A DNA stretch of 64,000 bases from contig JAHEBQ010000010.1 in assembly GCA_024642205.1 (NCBI GenBank), positions 1 to 64,000 on the forward strand. Reading direction: 5' to 3'. The notes under the pieces are model-generated. The model ran no database searches. It saw nothing but the letters and a program-made list of their open reading frames with translations, and was not told where the DNA came from. Shown piece by piece: positions 53,091-63,285 of this stretch (position 1 is its first letter; each line of letters opens with the position of its first letter). Both the position numbers and the translations under genes were made by a program. The stretch comes from Planctomycetaceae bacterium. GTDB taxonomy: Bacteria; Planctomycetota; Planctomycetia; Pirellulales; Pirellulaceae.

Positions 53091-55904
53091 CTATTGACAC
53101 GCTTCACAATCCGGATTGTCGATGCTGCATTGCTGGACCTCCACTTGTCGCTCGACGGAAATGTCAGCCGACATGCTGGCGTTTTTCATCCAGCGAGGTT
53201 GAACTCCGAACTTGTTGATGTCGACCGTCGATTTCTCGACCTGTGTCGCTCCCATGGATCGAAGATAGTAGGTCGTCTTCAAACCGGACTGCCAAGCCAA
53301 CCGATACATCTCGTCCAGCCGACGACCGCTCGGCTTATCCAGGTACAGGTTGAGCGATTGTCCCATATCGATCCATTTTTGTCTTCGACTGGCGCAACGG
53401 ATGATCCAGCTGGGATCGATTTCAAACGCCGTCGCATACCGGCCTTTGATATCTTCAGGCAGATTCGGAATCTCGCCCAAAGCACCGTCGTAATATTTGA
53501 TTTTCTCAAGCATGTTGTCATTCCACAGACCGCGTTGCTTGAGTTCGTTTACCAACTTGACGTTGATTTGCACAAATTCACCCGAGAGATTGCTTTTCAC
53601 AAACAGGTGTTTGTAGGTCGGTTCGATCGACTGAGTGACACCGACGATCGTCGAGATGGTTGCCGTCGGCGCGATCGCCATTACGTTGCTGTTACGAATT
53701 CCGTGTTTGGCGACCATGGCACGAACCAGGTCCCAATCCATGGACGAGCTTTGATCCATGTCGATCGGCATGCCGCGTTCTTTTTCCAGCAAGGCAACAG
53801 TGTCAATCGGCAGCAGCCCGCGATCCCACTTGGAGCCCGGATAGGTTGAATAGGTCCCGCGCTCTGCGGCCAACTTGCTGGACGCGGAGATTGCGAAATA
53901 CGAGATCGCTTCCATGCTGGAGTCCGCAAACTCAACCGCCGCTTCGCTCGCATAGCTGATTCCGCACGCAGACAAGGCGTCCTGGAATCCCATCAGCCCC
54001 AAACCAATCGGGCGATGTCGCTGATTCGCATTTTTCGCTTCGGGCGTCGGATAGAAGTTGATATCAATCACATTGTCAAGCATCCGTACCGCCGTGTTGA
54101 CGGTCTCTTCCAACTTTTCGAGATCGAGTTTCCCCCCGGTTACGTGGTTCAACATGTTGATCGAACCCAGGTTGCAGACCGCGATCTCATCCGCCGACGT
54201 ATTCAACAGGATTTCGGTACACAGGTTGCTGCTATGGACCACTCCGGTGTGATCCTGTGGCGAACGAACATTCGACGGATCCTTGAACGTGATCCATGGA
54301 TGGCCGGTTTCGAACACTCGCGTCAACATTTTTCGCCACAAATCCACGGCTGGCACCGTGCGCGTCAACTTGAGCTGACCCTCGGCTGCCATCTGCTCGT
54401 AGTGCTCGTAGCGTTCTTCAAACGCCTTTCCGTAAAGATCGTGCAGATCGGGCGTTTCATCTGGACTGAACAGCGTCCAGTTTTTTTCTTCGACAACCCG
54501 TTTCATGAACAAATCGGGAATCCAGTTCGCCGTATGCATGTCATGGGTTCGACGACGTTCGTCGCCAGTATTCTTGCGGAGGTCGAGAAACTCTTCCACA
54601 TCCAGATGCCATGATTCGAGATAGGAGCAGACCGCGCCTTTGCGTTTGCCACCCTGATTCACAGCGACAGCGGTATCACTCACCACTTTCAGGAATGGAA
54701 TCACACCCTGGCTTTGACCATTGGTCCCTTTGATATGCGAGTTGGTCGCCCGAATATTGGTCCAGTCGTTTCCGAGTCCGCCAGCCCATTTCGACAGCTT
54801 CGCGTTGTCGCCAATGGCTTTGAAAATACTGTCGAGATCATCCGAAACGGTGCTCAAGTAACAGGAGCTCAACTGGGGATGCAACGTACCCGAGTTAAAC
54901 AGGGTAGGCGTTGCTGACGTGAATCGAAACGTCGAAAGGATGTTGTAGAATTCGATCGCTCGATCTGTCTTGTTCGCTTCCTGAATCGCCAGGCCCATTG
55001 CGACGCGCATCCAGAAATATTGCGGGGCTTCAAATCGACGTCCGTCGATATGCAACAGGTATCGGTCATAAATCGTCTGAAGACCGAGGTAGGGAAACAA
55101 CTCGTCGCGACTGGGTTCGATCGCATCAGCCAGTTTTTCTAGATCAAAGGATGTCAACTCGGGCGAAATCCGACCTGCCTCGATTCCAGTCGAAACGAAG
55201 TCCGCAAACTTGTCACGATACAGCTCAGCCAGGTCTCCGTTGGTAGCGGATTTTCCGAGCGATTCGCGATAAATAATATTCAACACCAGTCGACCGGCAA
55301 CCGTGTCATATTCCGGATCTCTTTCAATGCGAGCCCGTGCGGCCAGCACCATTGAGCGACCAATTTCCTTGGGAGTGATGCCGTTGAAAAACTGCTTCTC
55401 GACTTCTTCCAACAACTCGGTCGAAGAACAGGCCTCGTCAAGCCCCTCACAGGCTTCATCCACCTGGCTTCGCAAACGATCAAAATCCAGGTTTTCCAAC
55501 TGACCATCCCGATTGACCAGAGTGTCCGGGAATGGCTCACTGCTTTCCATTCGCTCTTCAGCGCGAAGCTGCCGAATCTTGCTATGTTCGGCCCGATATA
55601 AAATGTATCGGCGGGCGATCGAGAAATACTCTGCCTTCATCAATTGACGCTCAACGACGTCCTGAATGTGCTCGACGGTCACGCCTTCATCCGTCATGGC
55701 TTCTGTTTGAACTTCCGCCACAACCGCTTGCGTGATGCCGTCAATTTCCGCCAACAACTCACGGCCGAGCTGGCCGACATCTGTTATGTTCTTGTCGGCA
55801 CAAAATGCCTTTTGGACCGCCGTCGTGATCAAAACCGGATCGAACGACAAGATGCGCCCGTCCCGTTTCTTGACATTCATTTCTTGCTCAGTCGCTTTCA
55901 ACAT
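53091..55904 (-). CDS. nrdA: ribonucleotide reductase catalytic subunit R1
   Basis: Reductase of 937 residues, longer than the 761 of E. coli. An N-terminal ATP-cone ([21 protein letters not shown]) is followed by another stretch of about 100 residues that could be a second, degenerate cone ([19 protein letters not shown]). Catalytic Cys residues stand in [16 protein letters not shown] and [10 protein letters not shown]. The radical-transfer and substrate loops are typical ([11 protein letters not shown]). The C-terminus ends in DCEACQ, the redox-active Cys pair. ATG at 55904 has GGAG upstream. NrdR-like boxes overlap its likely promoter. Confidence 0.95.
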   Translation of the reverse strand: MLKATEQEMNVKKRDGRILSFDPVLITTAVQKAFCADKNITDVGQLGRELLAEIDGITQAVVAEVQTEAMTDEGVTVEHIQDVVERQLMKAEYFSIARRYILYRAEHSKIRQLRAEERMESSEPFPDTLVNRDGQLENLDFDRLRSQVDEACEGLDEACSSTELLEEVEKQFFNGITPKEIGRSMVLAARARIERDPEYDTVAGRLVLNIIYRESLGKSATNGDLAELYRDKFADFVSTGIEAGRISPELTSFDLEKLADAIEPSRDELFPYLGLQTIYDRYLLHIDGRRFEAPQYFWMRVAMGLAIQEANKTDRAIEFYNILSTFRFTSATPTLFNSGTLHPQLSSCYLSTVSDDLDSIFKAIGDNAKLSKWAGGLGNDWTNIRATNSHIKGTNGQSQGVIPFLKVVSDTAVAVNQGGKRKGAVCSYLESWHLDVEEFLDLRKNTGDERRRTHDMHTANWIPDLFMKRVVEEKNWTLFSPDETPDLHDLYGKAFEERYEHYEQMAAEGQLKLTRTVPAVDLWRKMLTRVFETGHPWITFKDPSNVRSPQDHTGVVHSSNLCTEILLNTSADEIAVCNLGSINMLNHVTGGKLDLEKLEETVNTAVRMLDNVIDINFYPTPEAKNANQRHRPIGLGLMGFQDALSACGISYASEAAVEFADSSMEAISYFAISASSKLAAERGTYSTYPGSKWDRGLLPIDTVALLEKERGMPIDMDQSSSMDWDLVRAMVAKHGIRNSNVMAIAPTATISTIVGVTQSIEPTYKHLFVKSNLSGEFVQINVKLVNELKQRGLWNDNMLEKIKYYDGALGEIPNLPEDIKGRYATAFEIDPSWIIRCASRRQKWIDMGQSLNLYLDKPSGRRLDEMYRLAWQSGLKTTYYLRSMGATQVEKSTVDINKFGVQPRWMKNASMSADISVERQVEVQQCSIDNPDCEACQ

Positions 55905-56376
55905 TCCTTCGTACTCCCGTTAGCTTGATGTCCATGACTTGCCGGGCCCACCCAGGACCCGAACTGTCTCTTTATGCCAAACCAATGACAATCGGGATCC
56001 AAAACCCGACGTTGCACGCACTCGAATCAACCCACCTGAAACGAATCTCGTAACATTGGTTCCTTCGGAGCAGCATCTTCGAAACGAATGACTCAGTTGG
56101 TCACCCAAATTGAAATCGATCCTTCGATCGCGACAGCCGTCGATAAACAGGCTTCCGTGCCGCTTTCTGAAAATCCTCCCGGTCGCCAAAAACACAACCG
56201 AAAGTCCTTTTGATCCATGATTTCGTGAAGATGGGTTTCGTCTGCCCGATGCAATCTCCTTTATTGCCACCCTCATCGCACTAAACCTGAAAATTGGACA
56301 TCCAACCCCAATCCCCAAAGGGTCCCTGATTGGTTGTCAGGATGCTTCAGTTCGTAGCCTTCAAAAAGTGGCGGGA

Positions 56377-56423
56377 GCCCAATATATCGACATCAGCCAT
56401 TCTGTCAACACAAAATGTTGTGC
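56377..56423 (-). promoter_or_regulatory. tandem NrdR-like boxes
   Basis: Two 16-bp sites whose starts are 31 bp apart. The site at 56408-56423, ACACAAAATGTTGTGC, matches the NrdR consensus acaCwAtATaTwGtgt at 13 of 16 positions. The one at 56377-56392, GCCCAATATATCGACA, matches the central ten (CAATATATCG) at nine positions. They overlap the -35 and -10 of the promoter below. Confidence 0.65.
56381..56408 (-). promoter_or_regulatory. promoter directed towards nrdA
   Basis: Minus-strand TTGACA (56408-56403) and TATATT (56386-56381) separated by 16 bases. It points to nrdA, 477 bases away. Confidence 0.6.
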
Positions 56424-56821
56424 TTTATTGTGCTTGCAATTATATCGATCGCGGCGAGAAAAGTCTTCACGAAAACTTGCACAACTCCGCCAGAAAGCCG
56501 TTTCAACCCGGTTTCTCGAGCCTCATCGAGAGATGACTCAATGGCAAATACTTCGTGCTAGCATCGGCGCGGCAAGCCACCACTACTAGTCTCTGGCACG
56601 GTCCAACAAGCCGTCCAGTTCGGAAATGACACAGGATCGCCTGCGTGCCCGAGCTGTCCGACGAAATTCCAGAATTCGGCAAGCTTGTTTTTCAGAGTTG
56701 GTTTCAAATCTCGAACCTGAGGATCGAATCCAGGTTTCCGAAAAAACCGATGTCAATCAAACTTAGCCAAATCAAGCCAATTGGATAGAATAACGGCAAC
56801 CCACGACTCCAGAACCTTGGT

Positions 56822-57604
56822 ATGGCCACGAACTCTCCCCGCAACAACCTGCTCAGAATTGTCCAACAGAGACAGTATACGCAATCCCAGCGTGCTGAAT
56901 CGGCAAAGTCAGTTTACCGGTATATGCTGACCAACTCCCGCTTCGTTCGAACCGGTAATTTCAGGGATATTTGCAGCTCCGATCTGGGACTCCTGTTTCA
57001 AATTACGGACGAGTGTTTCTTTGAAGGGGAAGTGGGGCGATTGTGCGAACAACAGGCGAATCGGCCCCTCGCATTTCGGCTCTCCACTCGCATGACCTCG
57101 GCCGGGGGCATGACCACAATGCAAACGTCGAATCATCTTCGAAACCCGACAACTGAGTTTGAAATCGCCATCGCGACAACGCCATTGTTCGCCACATTCA
57201 GTCACGAACCGACGGCCGTGGTCAGTGGGGTAATTTGCCAGGACCGGCTAGAAGCCTTGCAGCGGATCATGGAACACGAAATGGTCCACTTGATCGAGAT
57301 GATGCTCTGGAAGGATTCCAATTGTTCGGCCAAACCGTTCAAGAATATCGTGAAGCGGTTTTTTGGTCACACAGCCTCAAACCACCAGTTGCTGACACCG
57401 CGCGATGTTGCCAGAAAACGACTGGGCATTTTGCCTGGCGATCAAGTTACTTTTACTGCGGAAGGGCAAAACCTCAAGGGTCACGTCAACCGGATTACCA
57501 AACGGGCGACGATCCTGGTTCCCACCCCACAGGGGACACTTTACGATGACGGACGCAGGTATCAAAAATACTATGTCCCACTGAACCGGCTGAAACGTGC
57601 CTGA
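56822..57604 (+). CDS. SprT-like metalloprotease-fold protein
   Basis: Protein of 260 residues. A SprT-like zinc site is visible: His152-Glu153-x-x-His156 in MEHEMVHLIEMMLW, with a possible third ligand in the later segment VKRFFGHTASNHQ. The last about 70 residues (RKRLGILPGDQVTFTAEGQNLKGHVNRI) look like a small beta-barrel of KOW or SH3 type that may bind nucleic acid. No signal peptide is seen, so it is probably cytoplasmic. ATG at 56822. Eukaryotic SPRTN degrades DNA-crosslinked proteins; a like role here is only a guess. Confidence 0.7.
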   Translation: MATNSPRNNLLRIVQQRQYTQSQRAESAKSVYRYMLTNSRFVRTGNFRDICSSDLGLLFQITDECFFEGEVGRLCEQQANRPLAFRLSTRMTSAGGMTTMQTSNHLRNPTTEFEIAIATTPLFATFSHEPTAVVSGVICQDRLEALQRIMEHEMVHLIEMMLWKDSNCSAKPFKNIVKRFFGHTASNHQLLTPRDVARKRLGILPGDQVTFTAEGQNLKGHVNRITKRATILVPTPQGTLYDDGRRYQKYYVPLNRLKRA

Positions 57605-57866
57605 AACGACGCTGGAAGACAGGACCGATACTCCCTACAGGTCGATCGCACTGGCTGTCAACGAAGTACAGCATGACGACGCCGTCGACAGTTGTTTGAT
57701 CAAGCCATCGCTGATCGCCTTTTGAAGGTCGATCTCGGCTTTTCGGGGTTCGACAAAACCAGTCGGTAGCCACCGAAATTCCATACCGATCTTGAATACC
57801 GTTGAATCGGTCATTGATTGCAGAACCGGAAACCCGATGGATGCCAGTTGCTTTTGAGAAAAGGTC

Positions 57867-57900
57867 AAAAAAAAACACCGAATGTTTTCGCATTCGGTGT
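57867..57900 (-). terminator. rho-independent terminator
   Basis: Minus-strand stem ACACCGAATG/CATTCGGTGT with loop CGAAAA, then nine T residues, 24 bases after the stop of the secreted protein below. The rest of 57605-57924 shows no supported gene. Confidence 0.85.
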
Positions 57901-57924
57901 TCAAATTTTGCAGTTCAGCTACGG

Positions 57925-59094
57925 TTATGGATCGACTGGAGAAGTCGGTGGTGGATTGCCACCATTGTTATCTGCCAAGGCAATAATTCCAAGTGTCAAC
58001 CCGGCAATACCCAGCAAACGGCCACCACCCCCAATGCCACCAGCTCCGCCACCACAACCACCACAGGTTGAACAGGACTGAGCAGTTGCTCCGCAGGCGC
58101 CACCGCATGCAACGTTTTCTCCTGCATACTCAATCGGCAACATCGCTGAGTTATCGTATACGATTGACTCGGCAGGTTGAACCGCAACGGCATCTTGAGG
58201 ATCGACAAGATAAACTTCGAGACCTCCCGTTTCGACGGGCTCTGCTGTCGAAACGTAGATAACCGAACCGGACGACAATTGTGTCTGAGCGTCTGAATAA
58301 TCAACCGCTTCAAAAGCAACCACCGCGACACCTTGATAGCCAACGGCGACGAACGCGTAAACGCCAGGCTTCATGTCGGGAATGGCATATTCACCCAATT
58401 CATTGATCATCGCCGACTTGACAGAAACACCATCCTTGAGGATGTAAACCAACGTATCCTGGGGATTAATTTTGGCATCCTTGGGCAACAACACGCGACC
58501 GGTCATTACGCCGTCTTTCAAAACGACTCGGTTCGCGATTTTTTCATCCATCTGGTCTTTGTCCGGTGCCGCATTCAACGACTTGGGATGCGAAGCTGCT
58601 TCATCAAGCATGCTAATAACACTTGGAAGATATTCGCTTGAGACCGCGACAGCCTCCAGAAACTCGTCGTATTTCTCTGAGTTATTGGGAACAACTCGAA
58701 CACTATAGGCAGCAAATCCATTGTCACCCGATGCAACGAACGAATAAACACCCTCGGGAACATCTTTCACCGAGAATGCTCCTTCAGAATCAGAAATTCC
58801 ACTGGCAACGGTCTTCCCGTTTTTCACCAATCGAACATTCAAGCCGGAAACCCCATTGGCCTTCGAGCTGGAATCCAAAGAAACAACTCGGCCGTCCACT
58901 CCACCTTCGCGATTCAGCGCAACGGTATGAATGCCGTGTTTCCCTGTGTCTTGAAATGCTTCGCTAGTCTCCGTCCCGACCGTAATGGGTGAGGACTGGA
59001 CTATTTGAAGGTGGGCCGACGCGGCAGCTGTCGCTACCAACGGTAATGCCAACAATACCAAACCGAATTTAATCGACTTCCAACTACTGTTCAT
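57925..59094 (-). CDS. secreted protein with carboxypeptidase-regulatory-like domains
   Basis: Protein of 389 residues. The signal peptide is FGLVLLALPLVATAAASA. Two beta-sandwich domains of the CarboxypepD_reg or SpaA type follow: VDGRVVSLDSSSKANGVSGL with FSVKDVPEGVYSFVASG, and MTGRVLLPKDAKINPQDT with YAIPDMKPGVYAFVAVG. Near the C-terminus a Cys/Gly-rich stretch (CGGACGATAQSCSTCGGCGGG) precedes a hydrophobic segment (LLGIAGLTLGIIALA) and a Pro-rich end, which could form a surface anchor. The gene has its own terminator, and an AT-rich region lies upstream. Confidence 0.72.
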   Translation of the reverse strand: MNSSWKSIKFGLVLLALPLVATAAASAHLQIVQSSPITVGTETSEAFQDTGKHGIHTVALNREGGVDGRVVSLDSSSKANGVSGLNVRLVKNGKTVASGISDSEGAFSVKDVPEGVYSFVASGDNGFAAYSVRVVPNNSEKYDEFLEAVAVSSEYLPSVISMLDEAASHPKSLNAAPDKDQMDEKIANRVVLKDGVMTGRVLLPKDAKINPQDTLVYILKDGVSVKSAMINELGEYAIPDMKPGVYAFVAVGYQGVAVVAFEAVDYSDAQTQLSSGSVIYVSTAEPVETGGLEVYLVDPQDAVAVQPAESIVYDNSAMLPIEYAGENVACGGACGATAQSCSTCGGCGGGAGGIGGGGRLLGIAGLTLGIIALADNNGGNPPPTSPVDP

Positions 59095-59337
59095 AGTATT
59101 TTACCAATCTACGCTGCAAAACTTGAGGAGCTGTTTTTAATTATTATCAGGACTTCAACGATAAAACCGAACTGTTTTAGACCAAGTATCGATTCAAATC
59201 GAAGGACTCCAACGCCTAAGATACTTACCCAAACAAGCGAAGTCAAGAACTTTCGGATTAACATTTAGAAACAAATAGGCAATTTAGGAAAGATCTATCC
59301 TAATCCAAGAATAGGTCAAAAAACTCAACAAAAACGA

Positions 59338-60240
59338 CTATTTTGATCGATTTGGCCGTTTTGAGATAACTCCGACCTCCGGAGAACTGGCTGACGCATA
59401 CCTCGATTTCGGGATTCTCCCGCTAAGGTACGCCAATCGACCAGCTTGGACGCCAAACCGCATGGCCCGCGCCATTTTGACTGGATCTTCCGCCTTGGCT
59501 ACCGCCGTATTTAATAAAACAGCGTCAAACCCAAGCTCCATCGCCACCGCGACATCGCTGGCCGTGCCGACCCCCGCATCGATAATCACAGGATAATCCG
59601 GGTCACCGCGTTTCAGATCGTCCAAAATAATCTGCAGGCTGTTTTGGTTGATCACACCAAGTCCGGAACCGATGGGGCTTCCCGCCGGCATCACACTCGT
59701 TGCACCCGCATCTTTCAATCGTCTCGCAACAATCGGATCATCGCTGGAATAACACATCACCTGGAATCCTTCGGACACCAGGGTTTCGGTTGCTTTGAGC
59801 AATTCAATTGGATCGGGCAACAGAGTTCGGCTATCGCCAAGCACTTCCAGTTTCACCCAGTCCGCGCCCGGGTTTTCCAATCCTTTCAGGATTTCACGCC
59901 CCATGCGTGCACACCGAACCGCCGTATCGGCGTCATAACATCCCGCAGTGTTGGGCAACAATATATATCGTTCAGGATCGACAAAATCCAAAATATTCCG
60001 GCCAGAACTGTCGTGGAGACGTTCGCGACGCACGGCAATGGTGACACATTGCGTACTTGCAGCTTCCAGCGACTCCTTCATGATTTCAAATGAATCGTAT
60101 TTGCCTGAGCCCAAGATCAAGCGACTTTGAAACTTATGATTGCCAACACGAAAGAGATCGATTGCGTTCGGTTTTTCGGCAGTTGGGTTGCCAACGGCAT
60201 CGCCCCGGAATTCGGTTTTCTGCGATTGGTCAGTCAACAT
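59338..60240 (-). CDS. thiG: thiazole synthase ThiG
   Basis: Forms the thiazole ring of thiamin from deoxyxylulose phosphate, ThiS thiocarboxylate and an imine. Length 300 residues, with about 25 extra at the N-terminus. Motifs: [25 protein letters not shown], the active-site Lys in WVKLEVLGD, and [14 protein letters not shown] and [20 protein letters not shown]. Its ATG overlaps the thiS stop by one base (TAATG), so the two are coupled. Other thi genes are not in this window, and I found no TPP riboswitch. Confidence 0.95.
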   Translation of the reverse strand: MLTDQSQKTEFRGDAVGNPTAEKPNAIDLFRVGNHKFQSRLILGSGKYDSFEIMKESLEAASTQCVTIAVRRERLHDSSGRNILDFVDPERYILLPNTAGCYDADTAVRCARMGREILKGLENPGADWVKLEVLGDSRTLLPDPIELLKATETLVSEGFQVMCYSSDDPIVARRLKDAGATSVMPAGSPIGSGLGVINQNSLQIILDDLKRGDPDYPVIIDAGVGTASDVAVAMELGFDAVLLNTAVAKAEDPVKMARAMRFGVQAGRLAYLSGRIPKSRYASASSPEVGVISKRPNRSK

Positions 60241-60443
60241 TAGCCGCCTCCAACAAGTGTTACGATTTCCAAAACATCACCTGACACGATCCTGGTTTGA
60301 TGATGCCTGTCACGGGGAAGGATCTGCTGGTTGATTTCAATCGCAATCGCCCGCGTGTTCATTTGTAATTCCACCAGCAAATCCGCAATGGACAAGCCGG
60401 TTTTAAAAGCACGTTTTTCGCCATTTATCGTCACTTCAATCAC
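60240..60443 (-). CDS. thiS: sulfur carrier ThiS
   Basis: Ubiquitin-like sulfur carrier of 67 residues. The C-terminal Gly-Gly needed for adenylation and thiocarboxylate formation is present (LVGGG). The central [13 protein letters not shown] is typical. The start is GTG. It overlaps thiG by one base. Confidence 0.93.
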   Translation of the reverse strand: MIEVTINGEKRAFKTGLSIADLLVELQMNTRAIAIEINQQILPRDRHHQTRIVSGDVLEIVTLVGGG

Positions 60444-60602
60444 GCCGAATCTCGCTCAAGAAAAAACAACAAAACGTCAGAAAAACGCAACCAAAACAGC
60501 CTGCAACAAGGCGAAATTCTATACTTGTGTGATTAAAAAAGAAAACAGGCCGATGGTGAAAAACAGGGTTCAACCCAGAGCCAAATGTTTCTTGTGGGTG
60601 GA

Positions 60603-61562
60603 TCAGAAACTCTCAGCCATGTCGCGAGCATGATAGCTGCTGCGGACAAACGGCCCGCTGGCGACTTTCTTGAAGCCCATGTTTTTGGCTTTTTGGCCTA
60701 GCTTGGCAAATTCGTCGGGTGGTACGTAACGCACGACGGGCAGATACCGATCCAACGATGGCTGCAGGTACTGACCCAACGTCAGGAAGTCGCAGCCTAC
60801 ATCCAGTAAATCAGAAAGGACATCCAATAGCTCTTCGTGAGTCTCTCCCAAGCCCAACATCAAACCGCTTTTGGTTTTGACCGCCGGGTTGAGTTCCTTG
60901 ACCCGTTTTAGCAGACCCAATGTCCAACGGTAATCCGACTTGGGGCCTCGAACACGACGATAAAGCCGGGGAACGGTTTCGGTGTTATGGTTGAAGACTT
61001 CGGGAACGGCTTCCACCACCCGGTCCAACGCCGATTTGTTGTGGACAAAGTCCGGCGTCAACACTTCCACGGTTGCACCCGTTTTCTCGCGGACTGCAAT
61101 CACACATTGATAAAAATGATCCGCTCCTCCATCCGGCAAATCATCGCGTGTTACCGAGGTAATCACGACATGTTTCAGCCCCAATCGATAGGCCGCCTCC
61201 GCAACTCGGGCCGGTTCATCCAACTCCAGGGCTTCCGGTCGGCCGCGTCCAACGGCACAGAAACCGCAGGGCCGCGTACACGTATTTCCCAAAATCATGA
61301 AAGTCGCGGTTTGCTGCGAGTAGCACTCCATCCGGTTGGGGCATTTGGCGTTGTCACAAACCGTTTCCAGATTCAACTCGTCCAGCAGTTTAGCGGTCGA
61401 ACCAACACTGTTTCCCTTGGGAACCTGGCGTTTCAGCCATTTCGGAAGCCGACTTGGAGATGCCGCGGCAGCCGGATCCGTACCAGTCGATCCACATGAT
61501 CCTCCGCCGCACGACCGACCTGCTGCAGCGGAAGCCGCATTAATGATTGGCAACTCACTCAT
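60603..61562 (-). CDS. lipA: lipoyl synthase
   Basis: Radical SAM enzyme that inserts two sulfurs into octanoyl-lipoyl domains, 319 residues. The auxiliary cluster motif is CDNAKCPNRMEC and the radical SAM motif is CTRPCGFC. Later segments VITSVTRDDLPDGGADHF and SGLMLGLGE are conserved. The N-terminus has a Gly/Cys-rich stretch (RSCGGGSCGSTG) not usual in this family. ATG at 61562 has GAGG six bases upstream; an in-frame start 57 codons earlier is rejected. It lies alone on the minus strand; lipB is not seen. Confidence 0.95.
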   Translation of the reverse strand: MSELPIINAASAAAGRSCGGGSCGSTGTDPAAAASPSRLPKWLKRQVPKGNSVGSTAKLLDELNLETVCDNAKCPNRMECYSQQTATFMILGNTCTRPCGFCAVGRGRPEALELDEPARVAEAAYRLGLKHVVITSVTRDDLPDGGADHFYQCVIAVREKTGATVEVLTPDFVHNKSALDRVVEAVPEVFNHNTETVPRLYRRVRGPKSDYRWTLGLLKRVKELNPAVKTKSGLMLGLGETHEELLDVLSDLLDVGCDFLTLGQYLQPSLDRYLPVVRYVPPDEFAKLGQKAKNMGFKKVASGPFVRSSYHARDMAESF

Positions 61563-61876
61563 CAAAAACCTCGCCCGCGTTATTACAAAACGTTCGACAA
61601 CCGAACGTTTCCACCAAAAACCGATTGCACCGCGCATCGACAACCAAGCCGTTTTGAATGAAGATTCAGGCAAGGCAAAAAGTGCCCCGCCCGCCCTGGC
61701 CTGTCTATTCATGACTGCCGGTGGAACGGTCAATGATCAAATCGCGAATCTCATTCTAGACCTGGGTCTCGTGCACGACCAGAGACAGGAGACGACGGCC
61801 CGGCAATCCTGACAAGTGTGTACGCTGGCCACGATCTCGTGTAGATTTCTGAATTGCCGTTTCCCGATTCACTGCC

Positions 61877-62389
61877 ATGAATGCCAAAAAGAAAAACAAG
61901 AAGAAAGCCGACAAGAAGTCCGCATCTGCGGATCAAAGCAAGGTAATCTGCGAGAACCGAAAAGCACGGCATCGTTTCGAGATTCTCGAACAAGTCGAAT
62001 GTGGCGTCATGCTGATCGGCAGCGAGGTCAAAAGTCTCCGCGATGGAAATATCTCGCTGAACGAAGCCTACGTACGAGTTGAGAAGAAAGAGCTGTGGCT
62101 TATCGGGGCGGACATCGCGGAATACCGTCAAGCCAGTTTCTGGAACCACAAACCCAAACGTGCTCGCAAATTGCTGGTCCATCGGCGAGAGCTGGACAAA
62201 CTTTCGGCCAAAGCATTTGAAAAAGGCCTGACGCTGGTGCCACTGCGAATGTACTTCAATTCACGTGGAATCGTAAAAGTGACCGTCGCGGTCGGCCGCG
62301 GAAAAAACCTTCATGATAAACGCCAAACATTAAAAGACGCCGATAACAAACGGCGTCTGAACCGCGAGATGCGAGACCGAGGCAGGTGA
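61877..62389 (+). CDS. smpB: SsrA-binding protein SmpB
   Basis: tmRNA partner in ribosome rescue, 170 residues, with a Lys-rich N-terminal tail of about 20. Conserved parts: NRKARHRFEILEQVECGVMLIGSEVKSLR, NHKPKRARKLLVHRREL, LTLVPLRMYFNSRG and the C-terminal VAVGRGKNLHDKRQTLK. ATG at 61877. A terminator follows. The ssrA gene is not in the window. Confidence 0.95.
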   Translation: MNAKKKNKKKADKKSASADQSKVICENRKARHRFEILEQVECGVMLIGSEVKSLRDGNISLNEAYVRVEKKELWLIGADIAEYRQASFWNHKPKRARKLLVHRRELDKLSAKAFEKGLTLVPLRMYFNSRGIVKVTVAVGRGKNLHDKRQTLKDADNKRRLNREMRDRGR

Positions 62390-62476
62390 CCAGCTCAGTC
62401 ATCCATTCCCCAGGACCCCGGCCTTCAACCGAGACCGGAGTTGATTTCCAGAATTCTGGGGAACCGCCGAACTAAC

Positions 62477-62500
62477 TCGGGCGACTCGCCCGATTTATTT
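62477..62500 (+). terminator. terminator after smpB
   Basis: Perfect 7-bp stem TCGGGCG/CGCCCGA with loop ACT, followed by a T-rich tail (TTTATTTT). It could also serve the convergent gene. Confidence 0.65.
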
Positions 62501-62516
62501 TGGCGACCCGCCCGAA

Positions 62517-63044
62517 TTACTTGTCACCCTTGGCGTCGTCATCATCGCCTTCGTCGTCGTCATCATCCTCGTGATCATCGTCGTCACCTTCCTGGTGTTG
62601 ATCACCGTGGTCATGATCGTCGTCGACATCCTGTTTGAGCTTGCAGCAAATTGGTGAACCTTTGGCCAAGCCGCACTTTTCACAGGTAACATTGCTTTCC
62701 GCACAGCAATCCTCGGTCCCTTTAAGAAAACCACATTTCTTACAGTAGATTCCGCGTTCGGCCGGCTTGACGCCGGTGCAACACAGCGGAGTTCCTGCTT
62801 GCATCCCACATTTTTCACATTTTTCCATTTTGCAACAATCAAGACATCGCGCACAACAACCGCATTTGGCGCATAAATCATCCTTTCGAACCACTTTCGT
62901 TTTCGCCGCAATGGAAGCGGCTTCGGAAGTCATGTCGGACAACGATTTTCCGTTATTTTGACTCGCGGTCTTTTCGTATTGATCGCATCCCAGGAAAACG
63001 CAGCACATGAGAGTTGCCGCAAACAGGGTCGTAAATGTCTTCAT
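62517..63044 (-). CDS. Cys-rich lipoprotein with acidic His/Asp tail
   Basis: Protein of about 175 residues. The signal peptide ends in FLGC (Cys20), a likely lipidation site. After a short linker comes a Cys-rich part with a knot of CAKCGCCARCLDCC and three units of the form C-x2-C-G-x3-G-(T/S)-x2-C-C: CEKCGMQAGTPLCC, CKKCGFLKGTEDCC and CEKCGLAKGSPICC. The last 35 residues are almost all Asp, Glu, His and Gly. Metal binding in the periplasm is likely; the metal is unknown. ATG at 63044 has GGTGGAG upstream. I know no named family. Confidence 0.78.
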   Translation of the reverse strand: MKTFTTLFAATLMCCVFLGCDQYEKTASQNNGKSLSDMTSEAASIAAKTKVVRKDDLCAKCGCCARCLDCCKMEKCEKCGMQAGTPLCCTGVKPAERGIYCKKCGFLKGTEDCCAESNVTCEKCGLAKGSPICCKLKQDVDDDHDHGDQHQEGDDDDHEDDDDDEGDDDDAKGDK

Positions 63045-63285
63045 TATCGATCTCCACCTTCGTGAAATTGAGAAAGTCCAGTCGCGCCAGATGCCGGGCC
63101 AGCTACATCGCCCATTGTCGCATTGAACCAGTCGGTTGCAAGTGTCTACCCTTTTTGTTCTCAATCACACCAAAAACCGATTGTGAACCACGCACCGGTT
63201 CTGGTCGTAGGAGCAATTCCAGATTACGCTTTGCGTCTGTACGATCAATTCCCAGTCTCACCCATTCGGCCGACTCCCGTTAGCG

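Larger units (their letters stand above)
55905..56821. other. 917-base region upstream of nrdA
   Basis: No convincing gene. It holds a promoter towards nrdA with two NrdR-like boxes (56377-56423), leaving an nrdA leader of about 470 bases, and the upstream region of the SprT-like gene. A minus-strand frame at 55920-56318 has no ribosome-binding site and Arg/Ser-rich composition and is not called. Confidence 0.55.

Noticed and set aside
55920-56318. 132-codon open frame just before nrdA
   Set aside because: No ribosome-binding site at its starts, Arg/Ser-rich random-looking composition; probably leader RNA.
60444-60602. TPP riboswitch upstream of thiS
   Set aside because: The conserved CUGAGA core and P-stem pattern are not found in the interval.
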